Assembly (NCBI GenBank): GCA_012184525.1
Contig: WOFQ01000050.1
Location: 62,001 to 126,000 of the forward strand
Source of the DNA: Xenoacremonium recifei
Taxonomy: Eukaryota; Ascomycota; Sordariomycetes; Hypocreales; Nectriaceae
Length of the DNA stretch: 64,000 bases
Direction of reading: 5' to 3'
Shown here: piece by piece, positions 10,153 through 20,442 of the stretch
Numbering within the stretch: position 1 is the first letter of the stretch
Layout: each line of letters opens with the position of its first letter
Made by a program: the position numbers and the translations under genes
The notes under the pieces: model-generated
Database searches by the model: none
What the model was told of the DNA's origin: nothing
Seen by the model: only the letters and a program-made list of their open reading frames with translations

Positions 10153-13005
10153 TTACCAAGTGCCAGAAACCCTCAAGTCTCGAGAACTAAACCCAACCGC
10201 CAGAGTATACTTTCCATCCACCAACAAGACCCAATTCTGCTTTTCCACGTCCCAATAGCTGACATCTCTCCTTGTGAGATCAAATGTCACCGTCTTACTC
10301 TCCCCCTTCTTCAATTCTACCTTCTCGAAGCCTCGCAGGACTCTCACAGGGAAGTCAATGCCACCAACTGGAGATTCGGGGTAGGATAGATACAGCTGAG
10401 GAACTGCCTTGCCAGTCACCGACCCCGTGTTCGTGACGGTGACCTCCACGGTGACGTAGGGCTTCCAAAGATCTGGATTGCCGCCTTCGGCGCCTCCCGC
10501 CTGCGAGGGTGGTTGAACTACGTCGTAACCCTCTGGGTAGGGGTAATCGCCATGCGTAATCTCGCTGGCTGAATCGATGTAGGGGTAGATGAATTTCTTC
10601 AACTTGCGAATACCGTCAGGGAAGAGTGCTTCTTTGACGTCGGGGATGGTGTTGTCGAATTGTGGTGGGCGAACGGCAGAGTTCCGACGACGGGCTGGGA
10701 GCGTCGTCTTGGGCCGCCGCGGCGTGACCTTCAAGTCATTGAGCTCGAAGGAGGTATAAGACAAGCCATAGCCAAACTCGAAGCGTGGATCGAGGTTTTT
10801 CTTGTCAAAGTATCGGTAGTCGACGTACAGTCCTTCGCTGAAATCTTGCTGAGGTACGACGCCGTTAGGACGATACATGACCTGCCCGCCTTCACCATAG
10901 GACTCGTGAGACCTGCCCATTGTGTACGGGAGTTTGCCGCTTGGGTTCTCGTCTCCGAAAATGAGGCTCGCTATGGCATTGCCGCTCTCTTGGCCGGGGA
11001 GGTTGGCAGCCAAGACGGCCTTGACTCCCAGATGGTCGATCCAGTCTTCGACCAGTACGGGACCAACAGAGTGAATAACAACGATGGTCGAGCCGAGGCC
11101 GCCACCGCAGTTATTCGCAACTTCGCGAACGAGTGGCTCGCTGCCTTTCTGGAGGAATAGATCGTTCCGGTCGCCGCCTATACCCCCCCACGCGAGAAAG
11201 CCCTCCCCAGAGTCCGCGTTGGCGAAGACGAGGCAAATGTCGAGGCCGTCGAGTATGTCCTTGTGCTTGGAGTAGCGAAGATTGTTGTGGAGGAATTCCC
11301 TGACCTCTATCTTCTCTTTGTCGAAACCATTTCGCAGGGCATCGACTGGGGGAACAAGATATGGGAACTCGACAGCGCCGCTGCCCCAGCCAGACCCCAA
11401 AGTGCCCTGGTTGCAACCCCGGTCAGCGCAGTAATTCGGTCCGTCCCCAGGCCCTGCGTCCTCGCCAAATATGCCGATGCGCAGCTTCCCATCGCGAGGC
11501 TTAGTGCCAGACCCGTCACGGCTGAGAGGCAGGATGCCATCGTTCTTCAGCAGGACAGTTCCCTCGGCCGCGATCTGACGGGCGATCTTCGCGTGGTCGC
11601 TTTGGACGTTCACAAAGTTGTTCACCTCACGGGTTTCTTGCGGCGTGGAACTTCCAGGAGCAAGAACTCCCATCTCCTCGTCAGTCCAGGAGGAGAAGTT
11701 GGGCCCCTCGTTGTCGAAAAGCGACTTGTCGTCCTGGCCAAGCTGGTACCACGATGCCACGATCCGGACCACCATGTCATTGAGTCGATCAACCGGCACA
11801 GATCCGTTCAGCACAGCGCGAGTCAAATGAGGGCCCCAAACGGAGTCCCCGTCCTGCCATCGCAACCCGTCTCCAGGCATTGTCATGTCCAGTCCAGCCA
11901 AAGCGCTAGCCACCCCCGCCCGCTGCGCAAGCCAGTCCGACATGACAAATCCTTGGAAGCCCATCTCATCCTTCAGAATACCGTTCAGCAGCTTGGAGTT
12001 ACTGCAGGCGTACGAATTGTTAACCATGTTGTACGAGCACATCACACTCGCGACGCCCGCCTTGACCGCGTCCGCAAAGGGCCAGGCATAGAGCTCATGC
12101 ATCGTACGGTCGTCAATATTCGATGACAAGGCGTTCGGAAGTCCCCATTCCCACGGCTGACGGAAATGTTCTTGCTCGTTGGCGACAAAGTGCTTGATGG
12201 TCGCCATGACTCCCTGGTCTTGGATGCCCCGGATGTTCTCAGCACCGGCTACACCCTGGAGGTAGGGATCAGGTCCGAAGCCCTCCCAATTGCGGCCTCC
12301 AGCCGGCATACGGCCGAGAGGTCCGACACAGGGGCCGAGAAGCACGTTGATGCCTTTGCCGCGAGCTTCCAAGCCATGAGCCTTTCCGTGCTCGTACATG
12401 AGTTTCTTGTTCCACGTTGCTCCCACGGTGACGCCGGCAGGAAGTGCTGTCGCATTGTCGGCCTTTCGGATACCGAGCGGACCATCCTGGAGAGCCAGAC
12501 CAGGGAATCCAACGTGCACGGCTGGACCTGTGTTGCCCACAGCCAAGCCCATCATCCATCCAGTGCCGGTGGTGATGTTGACCTTTTCCGGCAGCGTCAT
12601 CCGTGAGACCAGTTTGGCGGCCTTTCTGTAGCTCTCTGCCCATCCCTCATCGGTACCTCCTTGGGGGCTGGGATACCATGGCGGTGAGTGGCCGTATGCC
12701 GGCGTCGAGGTGTACTTCTTCCAGGCCACCGTTCCGAGCCCCGACACGCAGGCAAAGGTGATGATCACAATCACGAGCGCCGAAATGCAGCAGCGTTTCC
12801 GCGTGCCGCAGCAGAGCCCGCAGAGGATTGCACATCGGTCCTCGCGCTTCCGCGGCGAGAAGGAGTAGTTTGGCGCTTCATGAGTCTCGCTGAGAGGGTC
12901 GTTGTCCAGGAACTCGGTCGCGTCCAGGTCCGAGAAATGGTCGGTCAGTTCGGTCCCATCATGAGACGGGCGCTCATCCAGCAGCCGCTCTCTGCTAGGG
13001 TCCAT
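10153..13005 (-). CDS. GH3 beta-glucosidase, type II membrane-anchored
   Basis: Single exon of 950 residues. After a charged cytosolic tail of about 70 residues comes one transmembrane helix (about residues 73-93, CCISALVIVIITFAC), so the catalytic part faces outside. The GH3 N-domain shows LQDGPLGIR, KHFVANEQE and VMCSYNMVNN; the likely nucleophile is Asp357 in FVMSDW. The C-domain carries DSGEGF near residue 600, a candidate acid/base glutamate, and the protein ends with a fibronectin-III-like domain (VTVTNTGSVTGKAVPQLYLS). It should release glucose from beta-linked oligosaccharides at the cell surface, like the Aspergillus bglE type of membrane beta-glucosidase. The ATG at 13005 is the first true ATG in frame. 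It converges with the HET gene, with 202 bases between stop codons. Confidence 0.93.
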   Translation of the reverse strand: MDPSRERLLDERPSHDGTELTDHFSDLDATEFLDNDPLSETHEAPNYSFSPRKREDRCAILCGLCCGTRKRCCISALVIVIITFACVSGLGTVAWKKYTSTPAYGHSPPWYPSPQGGTDEGWAESYRKAAKLVSRMTLPEKVNITTGTGWMMGLAVGNTGPAVHVGFPGLALQDGPLGIRKADNATALPAGVTVGATWNKKLMYEHGKAHGLEARGKGINVLLGPCVGPLGRMPAGGRNWEGFGPDPYLQGVAGAENIRGIQDQGVMATIKHFVANEQEHFRQPWEWGLPNALSSNIDDRTMHELYAWPFADAVKAGVASVMCSYNMVNNSYACSNSKLLNGILKDEMGFQGFVMSDWLAQRAGVASALAGLDMTMPGDGLRWQDGDSVWGPHLTRAVLNGSVPVDRLNDMVVRIVASWYQLGQDDKSLFDNEGPNFSSWTDEEMGVLAPGSSTPQETREVNNFVNVQSDHAKIARQIAAEGTVLLKNDGILPLSRDGSGTKPRDGKLRIGIFGEDAGPGDGPNYCADRGCNQGTLGSGWGSGAVEFPYLVPPVDALRNGFDKEKIEVREFLHNNLRYSKHKDILDGLDICLVFANADSGEGFLAWGGIGGDRNDLFLQKGSEPLVREVANNCGGGLGSTIVVIHSVGPVLVEDWIDHLGVKAVLAANLPGQESGNAIASLIFGDENPSGKLPYTMGRSHESYGEGGQVMYRPNGVVPQQDFSEGLYVDYRYFDKKNLDPRFEFGYGLSYTSFELNDLKVTPRRPKTTLPARRRNSAVRPPQFDNTIPDVKEALFPDGIRKLKKFIYPYIDSASEITHGDYPYPEGYDVVQPPSQAGGAEGGNPDLWKPYVTVEVTVTNTGSVTGKAVPQLYLSYPESPVGGIDFPVRVLRGFEKVELKKGESKTVTFDLTRRDVSYWDVEKQNWVLLVDGKYTLAVGFSSRDLRVSGTW

Positions 13006-14835
13006 GATGCTGGAGGAACGGGCCAACGGCAACCATGTGAGACAAGATCCGAGCCTTCCAGATGAGCGTCGAGAAGGAGAATGACAGGAAGAGGTTCAGT
13101 CACGAGTGGAGGTGCTTGAGGCGGAGTTGGGGAAGAGCTTCAGCCTGGAATGTTGCGTCACTTCCGCTGCCAGCTCAGTGAGAACAGCTCTGGCCAGTGA
13201 CAGCTTGCGCTGGAGATGCTCTAGCTCCATCCGGCTCCGCTGCTGTTTGATCCTTGCTGACACAAACTGGCGATCGTCGTATGCTTAAACTATTTTTAGA
13301 CGACTGTGCCAGGACGACACAATCAAGAGCTTGAGGATTAAAGGGAACCTGTATTCCTTAACTACAGCTGTCTTGTGCTGACCAAACCTTAGAATCTATA
13401 GGCGATTACAGGTCTCTCAAGCTAATGATGAGTTAAGACGAGTCTCGCTTCAAGAGGTCCTTAGCACAACCCCGCAGTAATGGTAGTAGAGAAAACAATC
13501 CTTGCCAGCAAAGTTCGCTACCAAAAACTTATCTCGGCTATTCTACTGGTCAGGCTTGAAAGAGATTTGCGTCAGGTCTTCTTTGTTGGGCTGGATGCCC
13601 TTAGGTCAACCTCGATGTGAGAATTGCCATTATCTACTCCGCAGCAGTAGAGATCGCAGTACCGGACACTAGTACATGTCTTAAGCTACAGAGAATGAGA
13701 GCAGATGCCATACCAAGACGGTACCGTAGTTTGCACTAGGACATCCGCTGCTCCCAGAGAAGCTTCAAGTGTAGCTACTGAGAAGACAGTTATTTCAACA
13801 TCTGAAACTTGAAAAATATGCCCTTTTTTACATGACAACTCCGGAGCGATAAGAAACTACACCCTGGTATTTTATAGGCTTGGCATTCGCAGGATAAATG
13901 CCTACGAATAGCCTAAATGCGATCAGCCCACAACGCGACACCGCGACAAGAACTAATTCATGATTCTGAAGCATGTAGTGAGATGATCATATCTCAGTTT
14001 GTAGGAAAGAATTTTGAACGACATCCAGGTACATATGCAGCGCCAAGAGAGATATCGTGTCACTTTCTGCGGCCTCGGTATTTTCAAGTATTATTAACAT
14101 GCTGTCTTGCACAAATGAACTCATAGTAAACTAAGTACAAAAAATAGTGCGCCAGGCTTGGCTTAAGTATTAATTCAGAGACTATCATGGCCTATAATCC
14201 ATACAATTAGCCGCATGTTTCCAAGCATTCGAGCTCCGAAATTCCCATTGTTCAAACTAGAGACATAGAATATGATAGCTCGGCCCTGCTTATTTCTCAT
14301 AAATTGTAAGATGAGAATTCCTTGCGAGATACGATGATAAATATAACATTCACCTAAATATAGCTTGTTTTAGAGACTTCGGTCTCCCAACCCGGCTCCG
14401 TTGAGGGAGATACACCTGCAATCAGACGCTCTTTGAGTTGGTCTTCCCAAAGGTCTCATGCCCACTCATTTTGGGCCAGAGAACCGGGCCTACAGCCAAC
14501 CAAGACCATCAAGCGATAGCGATGACGTGCTTTATCTCGAAGTCGGCCGTTTCGCTAGCATCCAAAGGTTTGGCAGTTTTTGGGTAAATCTATCCTGCTG
14601 GCGGAGTGCCAAACGGATATCGCAGAGGAGGCTCGAATGGCGAGGATCAGGGCCACCCACGTGAGAGGCAAATATGGCGAGGTGGAAGTCTGGCACAGGC
14701 GTAGGAGCTGGCAATTGACGGTTTTAATTTGTGGTCTCGAACGAGCCCAGAGATCGTTTCTAGAGCGCAGGCGGAACAGTGGCCAGCATATCCGACCGAG
14801 GATGAAAAGGATACAAAAGAACCATCCCGTTCATT

Positions 14836-14997
14836 TCCAGCGGCAATCAGTGACCAGCAATGAAGGAGCCATAAATCTGTGGCCAGCGGTGAAAGAAGGA
14901 ATTTGCCATTCCAGAGGCAATCTGTGGCCAGCAGTGAAAATCAAACATTGGAAAATCGTATGGCCCTTTCACTGCTGGCCACAGATTGCCGCTGGAA
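14836..14997. repeat. Cluster of ~30-base interspersed repeats
   Basis: Four related copies of a unit reading roughly TTCCAG-GGCAATC-GTG-CCAGCA-TGAA occur at about 14836-14865, 14875-14900 (partial), 14909-14939, and inverted at 14967-14997. They differ by a few substitutions. The last two form the arms of the hairpin listed next. Confidence 0.7.
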
Positions 14998-15011
14998 TGG
15001 CAAATTCCTTC
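14895..15011. repeat. 45-base inverted repeat (foldback) with 27-base loop
   Basis: Positions 14895-14939 are the reverse complement of 14967-15011 with 44 of 45 bases matching; the loop is 14940-14966. The arms start GAAGGAATTTGCC and end CAGCAGTGAAA. The structure is far longer than an ordinary terminator stem and lies away from any gene, which suggests a foldback or MITE-like remnant or an inverted duplication of the local repeat. Confidence 0.85.
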
Positions 15012-17675
15012 CTATATGTCCGTATCCAATGCATTTTATGAGGAAACCACCGTCATTAACTTAACTCGGGCATCGAAGCAGAAGTCGTAATTAATTCTGT
15101 TCCTGACAGCAATGACATAGCCATACGTGCTCAAAGAGGAGCATTGCATTGCTTGCCGGGGCGAGGTAAGTCTCAAGAGCGTCGGGTGCAGCAGAATGCT
15201 ATAAGGACATTAAAACGAAGAAGCATCGGATGGTGAACTTGATGAGCACCTGGTCTATCTCCGCTTCAATGAGAGTAGAAGTATGTTGGTTGTGTTTTGG
15301 ATACCGACCTCACTCACTTGGCGTGGGCGCTGTAGGGAGAGACGGCAAAACTGCCTTGAGGCATTGACAAGACCAAGGAGCCAAAATTTTATGCGAGCTA
15401 GAGGCCGTACGACCCAAGCGCTTCGTTTTAGAAGATAGCCAAAGAACAATTTTAGCTTCGCAATGGAGTCTTGCAGCTGGTTTAGCAGCTCGTCCAAGGT
15501 CATTTCTAATTGTGATGCAGACCGCGTCTCATTGATATAGGTCCGCATTATCGGCCCAGTCGTTCTGAAGAGAAGAGGATTGACCACAAGGAGCCAGAGC
15601 CATCAGTAGGCCGCCAGCTCTGCAACTCGTGGCCACTGAGTTATGTTTCCCTCCTCTTGGTGTGTATGGCGCATTTAGCCCATTTTTCAAATGACTTGTC
15701 TTTCTGGAAAATATAAATCCGAGGTCTCGTAGACTTTTGATGCAGCTTTAGCTCAAGTCATCGGGTATATAGTCAGTAGGAGCTGGATGACGGGCATTAT
15801 CTCCATCATGTCGTCTTGGGTCCGAGGGGACCATCAGACGTACAATGGCCTGCAAGAAAGGCACAGGTTACTTCCTGCCTATATTGGACAGTCTAGTGGC
15901 ATAAACCACGTCCATGGCCAATACTGGACAGGGATATATTGGTGTCTCCGTCCATGACAAATCTTGCACCTTGCACGAGGCCATGAACTCATCTCGGGTC
16001 TCCTCCCAAAGGTGCTTCCTCAAGTGCGAGGCTCTATAAAGAGGAGACAGGGTCGTTCTCCATCAAGCCAGGAGTCTCGGCGAGTTCTTGCTCGATTTCT
16101 TCGCCCTTCGTCCCCATTGCTGAAGAGATTGGGGCTGCTCAAGCATGGTGTCTGAGACGTGCTGGCTTCCTCGCTGGGAGCTCCCACCCGGGGTTCAGAT
16201 TCTCAACAGAAGCCGCTTTTCGCGGGCACAGTAGACGGAACAAGGTTGACTCGAGCCACCGGGAGACGAGAGAGGAGCCAGGAACAGTATGTCCAGTCTG
16301 TGTATCGCAGTCTCAGTCGAGGGACTTGCGGGGTTCCCAAAATATATAACGGCATTCCAATCCTTTAGTTGGTTCAAAGGAAGCGGAGCCAGAGTCCCGC
16401 ACAACTTTGTGGCCATGGTCGTTGGCAATACCATGGATGGCATCTGCGGTCCAAGATCGCCTCTTAGATCAAGATTCGTCCTCGGGAAGAGGATTTTGCA
16501 TCCACCCAGTCGACAGGCTAGTCACATTGCCTGATCCCGTCCTCGTTGTGGCCGGCCGTAATGGGTCCGCTTCCAGAGTCTGTTGTGTCTCTTCCTCTGG
16601 TAGCCGGCGGACTGGCCCGAGTGGTATGTCAGACCATTCCCAACCCAACTAGAAGTCCATTTCGGTCGATGGTGCGAGGGGGAAGCTCTTGCAAGTACAG
16701 TAGTCTTCCTGAGCATGAATATATATATAAAAAGTACACAACAGACCGTCGAAGGGTTCGTGGGTCTTGTTGGAAGAGGCTGCTAGGCCTTGATCTTGTG
16801 AGGAGATGGTTTTCCACGTCGAGTGGTGGGAAAGACTGGCCTTATATAGTTGGAAGGCTCAATATAATCACGGCATTTTCCAAGCTGGGTATTCAAGATA
16901 ACGAACTCTTCCTCCAGTCACGCTACCGATGCGAATCGCATCCAAACGAGACGCTGACGCCTCTTGATGAATTACCCTTTTCATTGAATAGCTATCCCTG
17001 AATATTTGACTTAACCTTTACCCCAATTCATTGATGATAGGATTCACTGAAGGCTTCAGCCTAATGGGCGAGGGGGCGTTCATATAGTGTACACCATTCG
17101 TTCAACGCGGCGTGGAAGGATCTGGGTCTTCGAAGAGAGTGCCACATGAATAGGTGCCAATTCAGGCGGCACTGAACTGAATCACATCTCTAAGCTAAAC
17201 TGACATTCCACCGTCTTCCCAGCACATGATCTACAGAGATAACAGGGTTCACTCCCGCTTCTGATGCAATAATTGCCCGTATTTTCGGGTCTCGGGACTT
17301 CATCCCTCCCTTCCATTAAATCATGGCCATGTCTGTAGTGATTCTCACCTTCAAGGTCAAGCCAGCATCGTTATGTCCCAGAGCCAGAGTTAAGGACGAG
17401 TCGACTTAGATTCATTCTATGCCAGAATACCCAATGGCCATCTTCTTGAATATCGAATCATCGTTTAAGCTTTGACTGAGTTTTTACAGTTCAATATAGG
17501 ATATGGTGCCCTGTGATGCCTTCGCTAAAGCGTGCGAGGTCAGGGGCACACGTGACTGTTGAAAATAGTGGGTCTCGGTATTTCCACGGCTGATCTCGCA
17601 ATCTCGAAATGCTCTCAATCTGGCGACGATTTCGAGCTCTATCGCCATCGACAAACCAACAGCCAATTGCCCAAG

Positions 17676-18215
17676 ATGTCGATGTTCCGCGCCAAAAAGC
17701 TCGATCTGGGCTGCTTCGTCAACGTGCGGACAATTCGCGACCACACGAAGCGCAAGGTCTTCGCCGAGCACGAGACCGAGAGGTACGCGAGATCTTCCAG
17801 CATCATGCCTCAACGGACGAGCATCACTACTCCATTGACCGAACTACCGCCCCCGTGGTCTCTGGAGGCTGAACGCGAGGGTCTATAGCATGCTTGGTTA
17901 GAGAATTGAATGCTAACTCGGTTGCTTACAGGCAAGCGCTCCGCTACATCATCCGCAACACCACTCTCCCTCCTCGAGTCCGCGCCGAAGCCCAGCTGCA
18001 GTTGACCCAGATGCACTGCTACACTCGACCGACACAGATCCGAAACCGATGTATAATGGGTGGTCAGGGACGTGGTGTTCTAAGTGACTTCAAGATGACA
18101 AGAGTAAGGGAGCGTGAAGATCGTTCAGGAGATCAGATGCTAACCGCAGCAGTTCAACTTCCGTATGGAGGCGAGGGCAGGAAACATTCCCGGCGTCAAG
18201 GTGGCCAGTTGGTAA
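17676..18215 (+). CDS. MRP2: Mitochondrial small-subunit ribosomal protein uS14m (MRP2)
   Basis: Three exons, 17676-17782, 17932-18103 and 18153-18215, give 113 residues, the usual length of fungal mitochondrial S14. Recognisable parts are MFRAKKLDLG, the R-QALRYIIRNTTLPPR segment spanning intron 1, the RNRCIMGGQGRGVLSDF block (S14 consensus C-x-x-TG-x-x-RG) and the C-terminal AGNIPGVKVASW, diagnostic of S14. The protein belongs to the mitoribosomal small-subunit head and contacts rRNA. Intron 1 (149 bases) has a GCTAAC branch site. At the third exon, acceptor choice between 18149 and 18152 adds or removes one Gln; I prefer 18153 from S14 alignment. It sits next to other housekeeping genes. 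Confidence 0.92.
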
Positions 18216-19008
18216 AGAAACGTCCGAGAAACATGGCGGCAAGAGAGGGAGCAAGCATTGTATACTAAGGAGTCGTGCTTTAAAGTCAGCGCGTAGAAGA
18301 ATGCGGTAGATTGGGTTTTTACGACAGATAAACCAGCTACGACTGTACAATATCAATGAACTTGTAAATCATGAGATATATAACCGTGCGCAACTCTGCG
18401 TCTGGAGAGATGTCGGTTGAGGAGATTTAGAGCCCAGGCGAGAGCAGATACTCCCAGTGGATGATCCCGTACCAATCTAATCCTGCTCGCTACAGAAAGC
18501 CGGCAGCGTAGAACACTGCCGCAAACCTGCGAAACTGAATATTGAACAATTTCCAGAATTGACCGGTAATGGTGTCTGCATGATAAAAATAAATAGTGTG
18601 CAGTTATCATTTACAATTCTGAACTGAACCTTCGTGTATGTCGAGACATCTTACATCGAAGATGTTCAAATCACGTGGGAGCCACACCGCAATGATTACC
18701 AAGTCAAAGAAGCCAGATTTCAACCAAAGAAACTTATATCATCTTCCTAAATGCTTCATAACTTTGTGAAATAACTCATTCGCGCAAGAATTACTATGGA
18801 AAACATCGTCGTTGGAGTGTAGGGTAGCAAGCAGGAGGGCGAAACCAGTTATCGATAAGAGCCCAAACTTCGCCACCCAAGTTTTTGTTGACCAGCCACA
18901 CCCCAGCCCCACTTTGGTGTTACTCTTGCCTAAGAGTATGCCTGCTTGATACTTCGTCTTCCCTCTTGCATCAACCTCTTACATTTGTTCCATATACATT
19001 CAGTCATC
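18216..19008. other. Intergenic between uS14m and Cwc25
   Basis: About 800 bases holding the 3' region of the ribosomal protein gene and the promoter of the Cwc25 gene. The last 150 bases are pyrimidine-rich, as is common before fungal start codons. No coding frame, RNA gene or repeat is supported. Confidence 0.5.
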
Positions 19009-20346
19009 ATGGGAGGCGGAGATCTCAACTTGAAGAAGTCTTTCCACCCCGCGCTGCGGCGCAACCAGGCGGCGGTCTACGACGAAGAGCAAAAGGCCCT
19101 TGCCGAGCGGAAGCGAACCCAGCAACGAATCAACGAAATCAAAGAGGAGCGCGCAAAGGAGGAACTGCAACGACAACTCGAAGCAGCAGGAGGGAAGAAG
19201 AGAGTCGACCGAGTCGATTGGATGTATCAGGGCCCTACTGATGGCCAAGCTGGGACTACCGAGGAGACAGAAGCCTACCTCCTGGGCAAACGGCGCATCG
19301 ACAACCTCATTAAGGGAACAGAGCACAAGAAGCTGGAGAAACAGGCTGGCGTTGAGAGTCTCTTGTCCCAGCAGAACGCAAACAATGCGCGCGACACGGC
19401 AGCCAAGATTCGAGACGACCCTCTGTTGGCGATCAAGAAGCAGGAGCAAGCAGCATATGAGGCGATGATGAACGACCCGATCAAGCGGCGCCAGCTTCTC
19501 GCCTCAATGGGGGTCGAAGATGACAAGAAGAAGGACAGATCTAGTAGGAGGGAGGACAGGCATCGAAGAAGACATCATCACCGCCGACACCGAGACGAAG
19601 ACGATGACGAGCGACCGCACAAACGACGACGCTCCGATTCACGATCCCGCAGTCCCAGGAGACGCGACCGCTCACGAGATGACGATCGCCGTCGACGCCG
19701 ACGGGAAGACTCTGCAGAACGGCCCTCGAGACGCAGAAGGGATTATTCGGATGACGAAGAGGAGTCTAGATCGCATCGCCGGCGCAGTGACGAGAGGGAG
19801 GACCGTTCGGAAAAGAGGGAATCTTCTCGACGCTATGACGATGACCGTGATCGCTCAGAAAGAAGGGAGCCGTATCGCCGACGAGACGACGATCGACAAC
19901 GGCGAGAACGAGACTCGGATGATGAGCGTCCGAGGCGTAGAGACTCAGGGTCTTACGAACGGCCGTCTAAGCCACGCAACGGTTACGACGGAGACTACAA
20001 ACGAGACAGCCGACGCAGCGAGGGTGGCGACAGGAGGCAAAACGGGAGAGATTACAATAATGGACGTCCAAGAGAACCCCAACAAGACGACAAGGCCAAA
20101 GAAGAGGAACGTCAGCGCAAGCTGGCAGCAATGCAGACGGCGGCGAATGAGCTCGACCAGGATCGCGAAGAGCGGCTAGCGGCGATAGAAGAACGTGACA
20201 GGGCGCTGCGCGAGGCCGACGATCGAGCTCGGGAGCGTGGTGGTGATCGAGGATTCGTTAATGGGCTGCATCGCAAGGCTGGCAAGCTGGATCTTGCTGA
20301 GAGAATGGGACGTGGGCGCCAGGGGTACCAACGTGATGATGATTAG
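19009..20346 (+). CDS. CWC25: Pre-mRNA-splicing factor Cwc25
   Basis: Single exon of 445 residues. It begins MGGGDLNLKKSFHP, the hallmark of Cwc25, followed by the CIR_N-type helix (VYDEEQKALAERKRTQQRI), the tryptophan motif VDWMYQGP, and YLLGKRRID, then DPLLAIKKQEQ and DPIKRRQLL. The second half is a very Arg/Asp/Ser-rich RD/RS tail with a final charged coiled coil. Cwc25 joins the spliceosome after Prp2 action and promotes the first transesterification. The start at 19009 was chosen over an in-frame ATG at 18946 because the family begins MGGGD. Directly after the stop codon the 3' end of the coding sequence is repeated in frame (see repeat entry). Confidence 0.94.
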   Translation: MGGGDLNLKKSFHPALRRNQAAVYDEEQKALAERKRTQQRINEIKEERAKEELQRQLEAAGGKKRVDRVDWMYQGPTDGQAGTTEETEAYLLGKRRIDNLIKGTEHKKLEKQAGVESLLSQQNANNARDTAAKIRDDPLLAIKKQEQAAYEAMMNDPIKRRQLLASMGVEDDKKKDRSSRREDRHRRRHHHRRHRDEDDDERPHKRRRSDSRSRSPRRRDRSRDDDRRRRRREDSAERPSRRRRDYSDDEEESRSHRRRSDEREDRSEKRESSRRYDDDRDRSERREPYRRRDDDRQRRERDSDDERPRRRDSGSYERPSKPRNGYDGDYKRDSRRSEGGDRRQNGRDYNNGRPREPQQDDKAKEEERQRKLAAMQTAANELDQDREERLAAIEERDRALREADDRARERGGDRGFVNGLHRKAGKLDLAERMGRGRQGYQRDDD

Positions 20347-20442
20347 GGGTTTGCCGATATCTGTCTCGCGGAGAGAATGAGACGTAGGCGCTGGGTGTAC
20401 AAATGTGATGATGATGATGATCAGGGGTCTACCGAGATCTGG
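20287..20442 (+). repeat. In-frame 72-base tandem duplication spanning the Cwc25 stop codon
   Basis: Two diverged copies, about 20287-20364 and 20359-20442, are offset by 72 bases. Copy 1 encodes ERMGRGRQGYQRDDD then TAG; copy 2 encodes ERMRRRRWVYKCDDDDD then CAG in the same frame, continuing to a TAA at 20446-20448. Most differences are transitions, and copy 2 has two extra GAT triplets. Confidence 0.85.

Larger units (their letters stand above)
13006..17675. other. Gene-poor island of 4.7 kb
   Basis: No gene could be supported here. The first 300 bases should include the promoter of the GH3 gene. The part from about 13.8 to 14.35 kb is visibly AT-rich. A cluster of 30-base repeats with a perfect-looking hairpin lies at 14.84-15.01 kb (separate entries). 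The longest frames (for example 15255-15587 minus) show no family motif. It may be decayed accessory or transposon DNA. Confidence 0.5.

Noticed and set aside
11263..12126. 287-codon frame opposite to the GH3 gene
   Set aside because: Shadow of the GH3 coding sequence; no independent motif.
15255..15587. 110-codon minus-strand frame in the gene-poor island
   Set aside because: Somewhat helical, but no recognisable domain and no exon links on either side.
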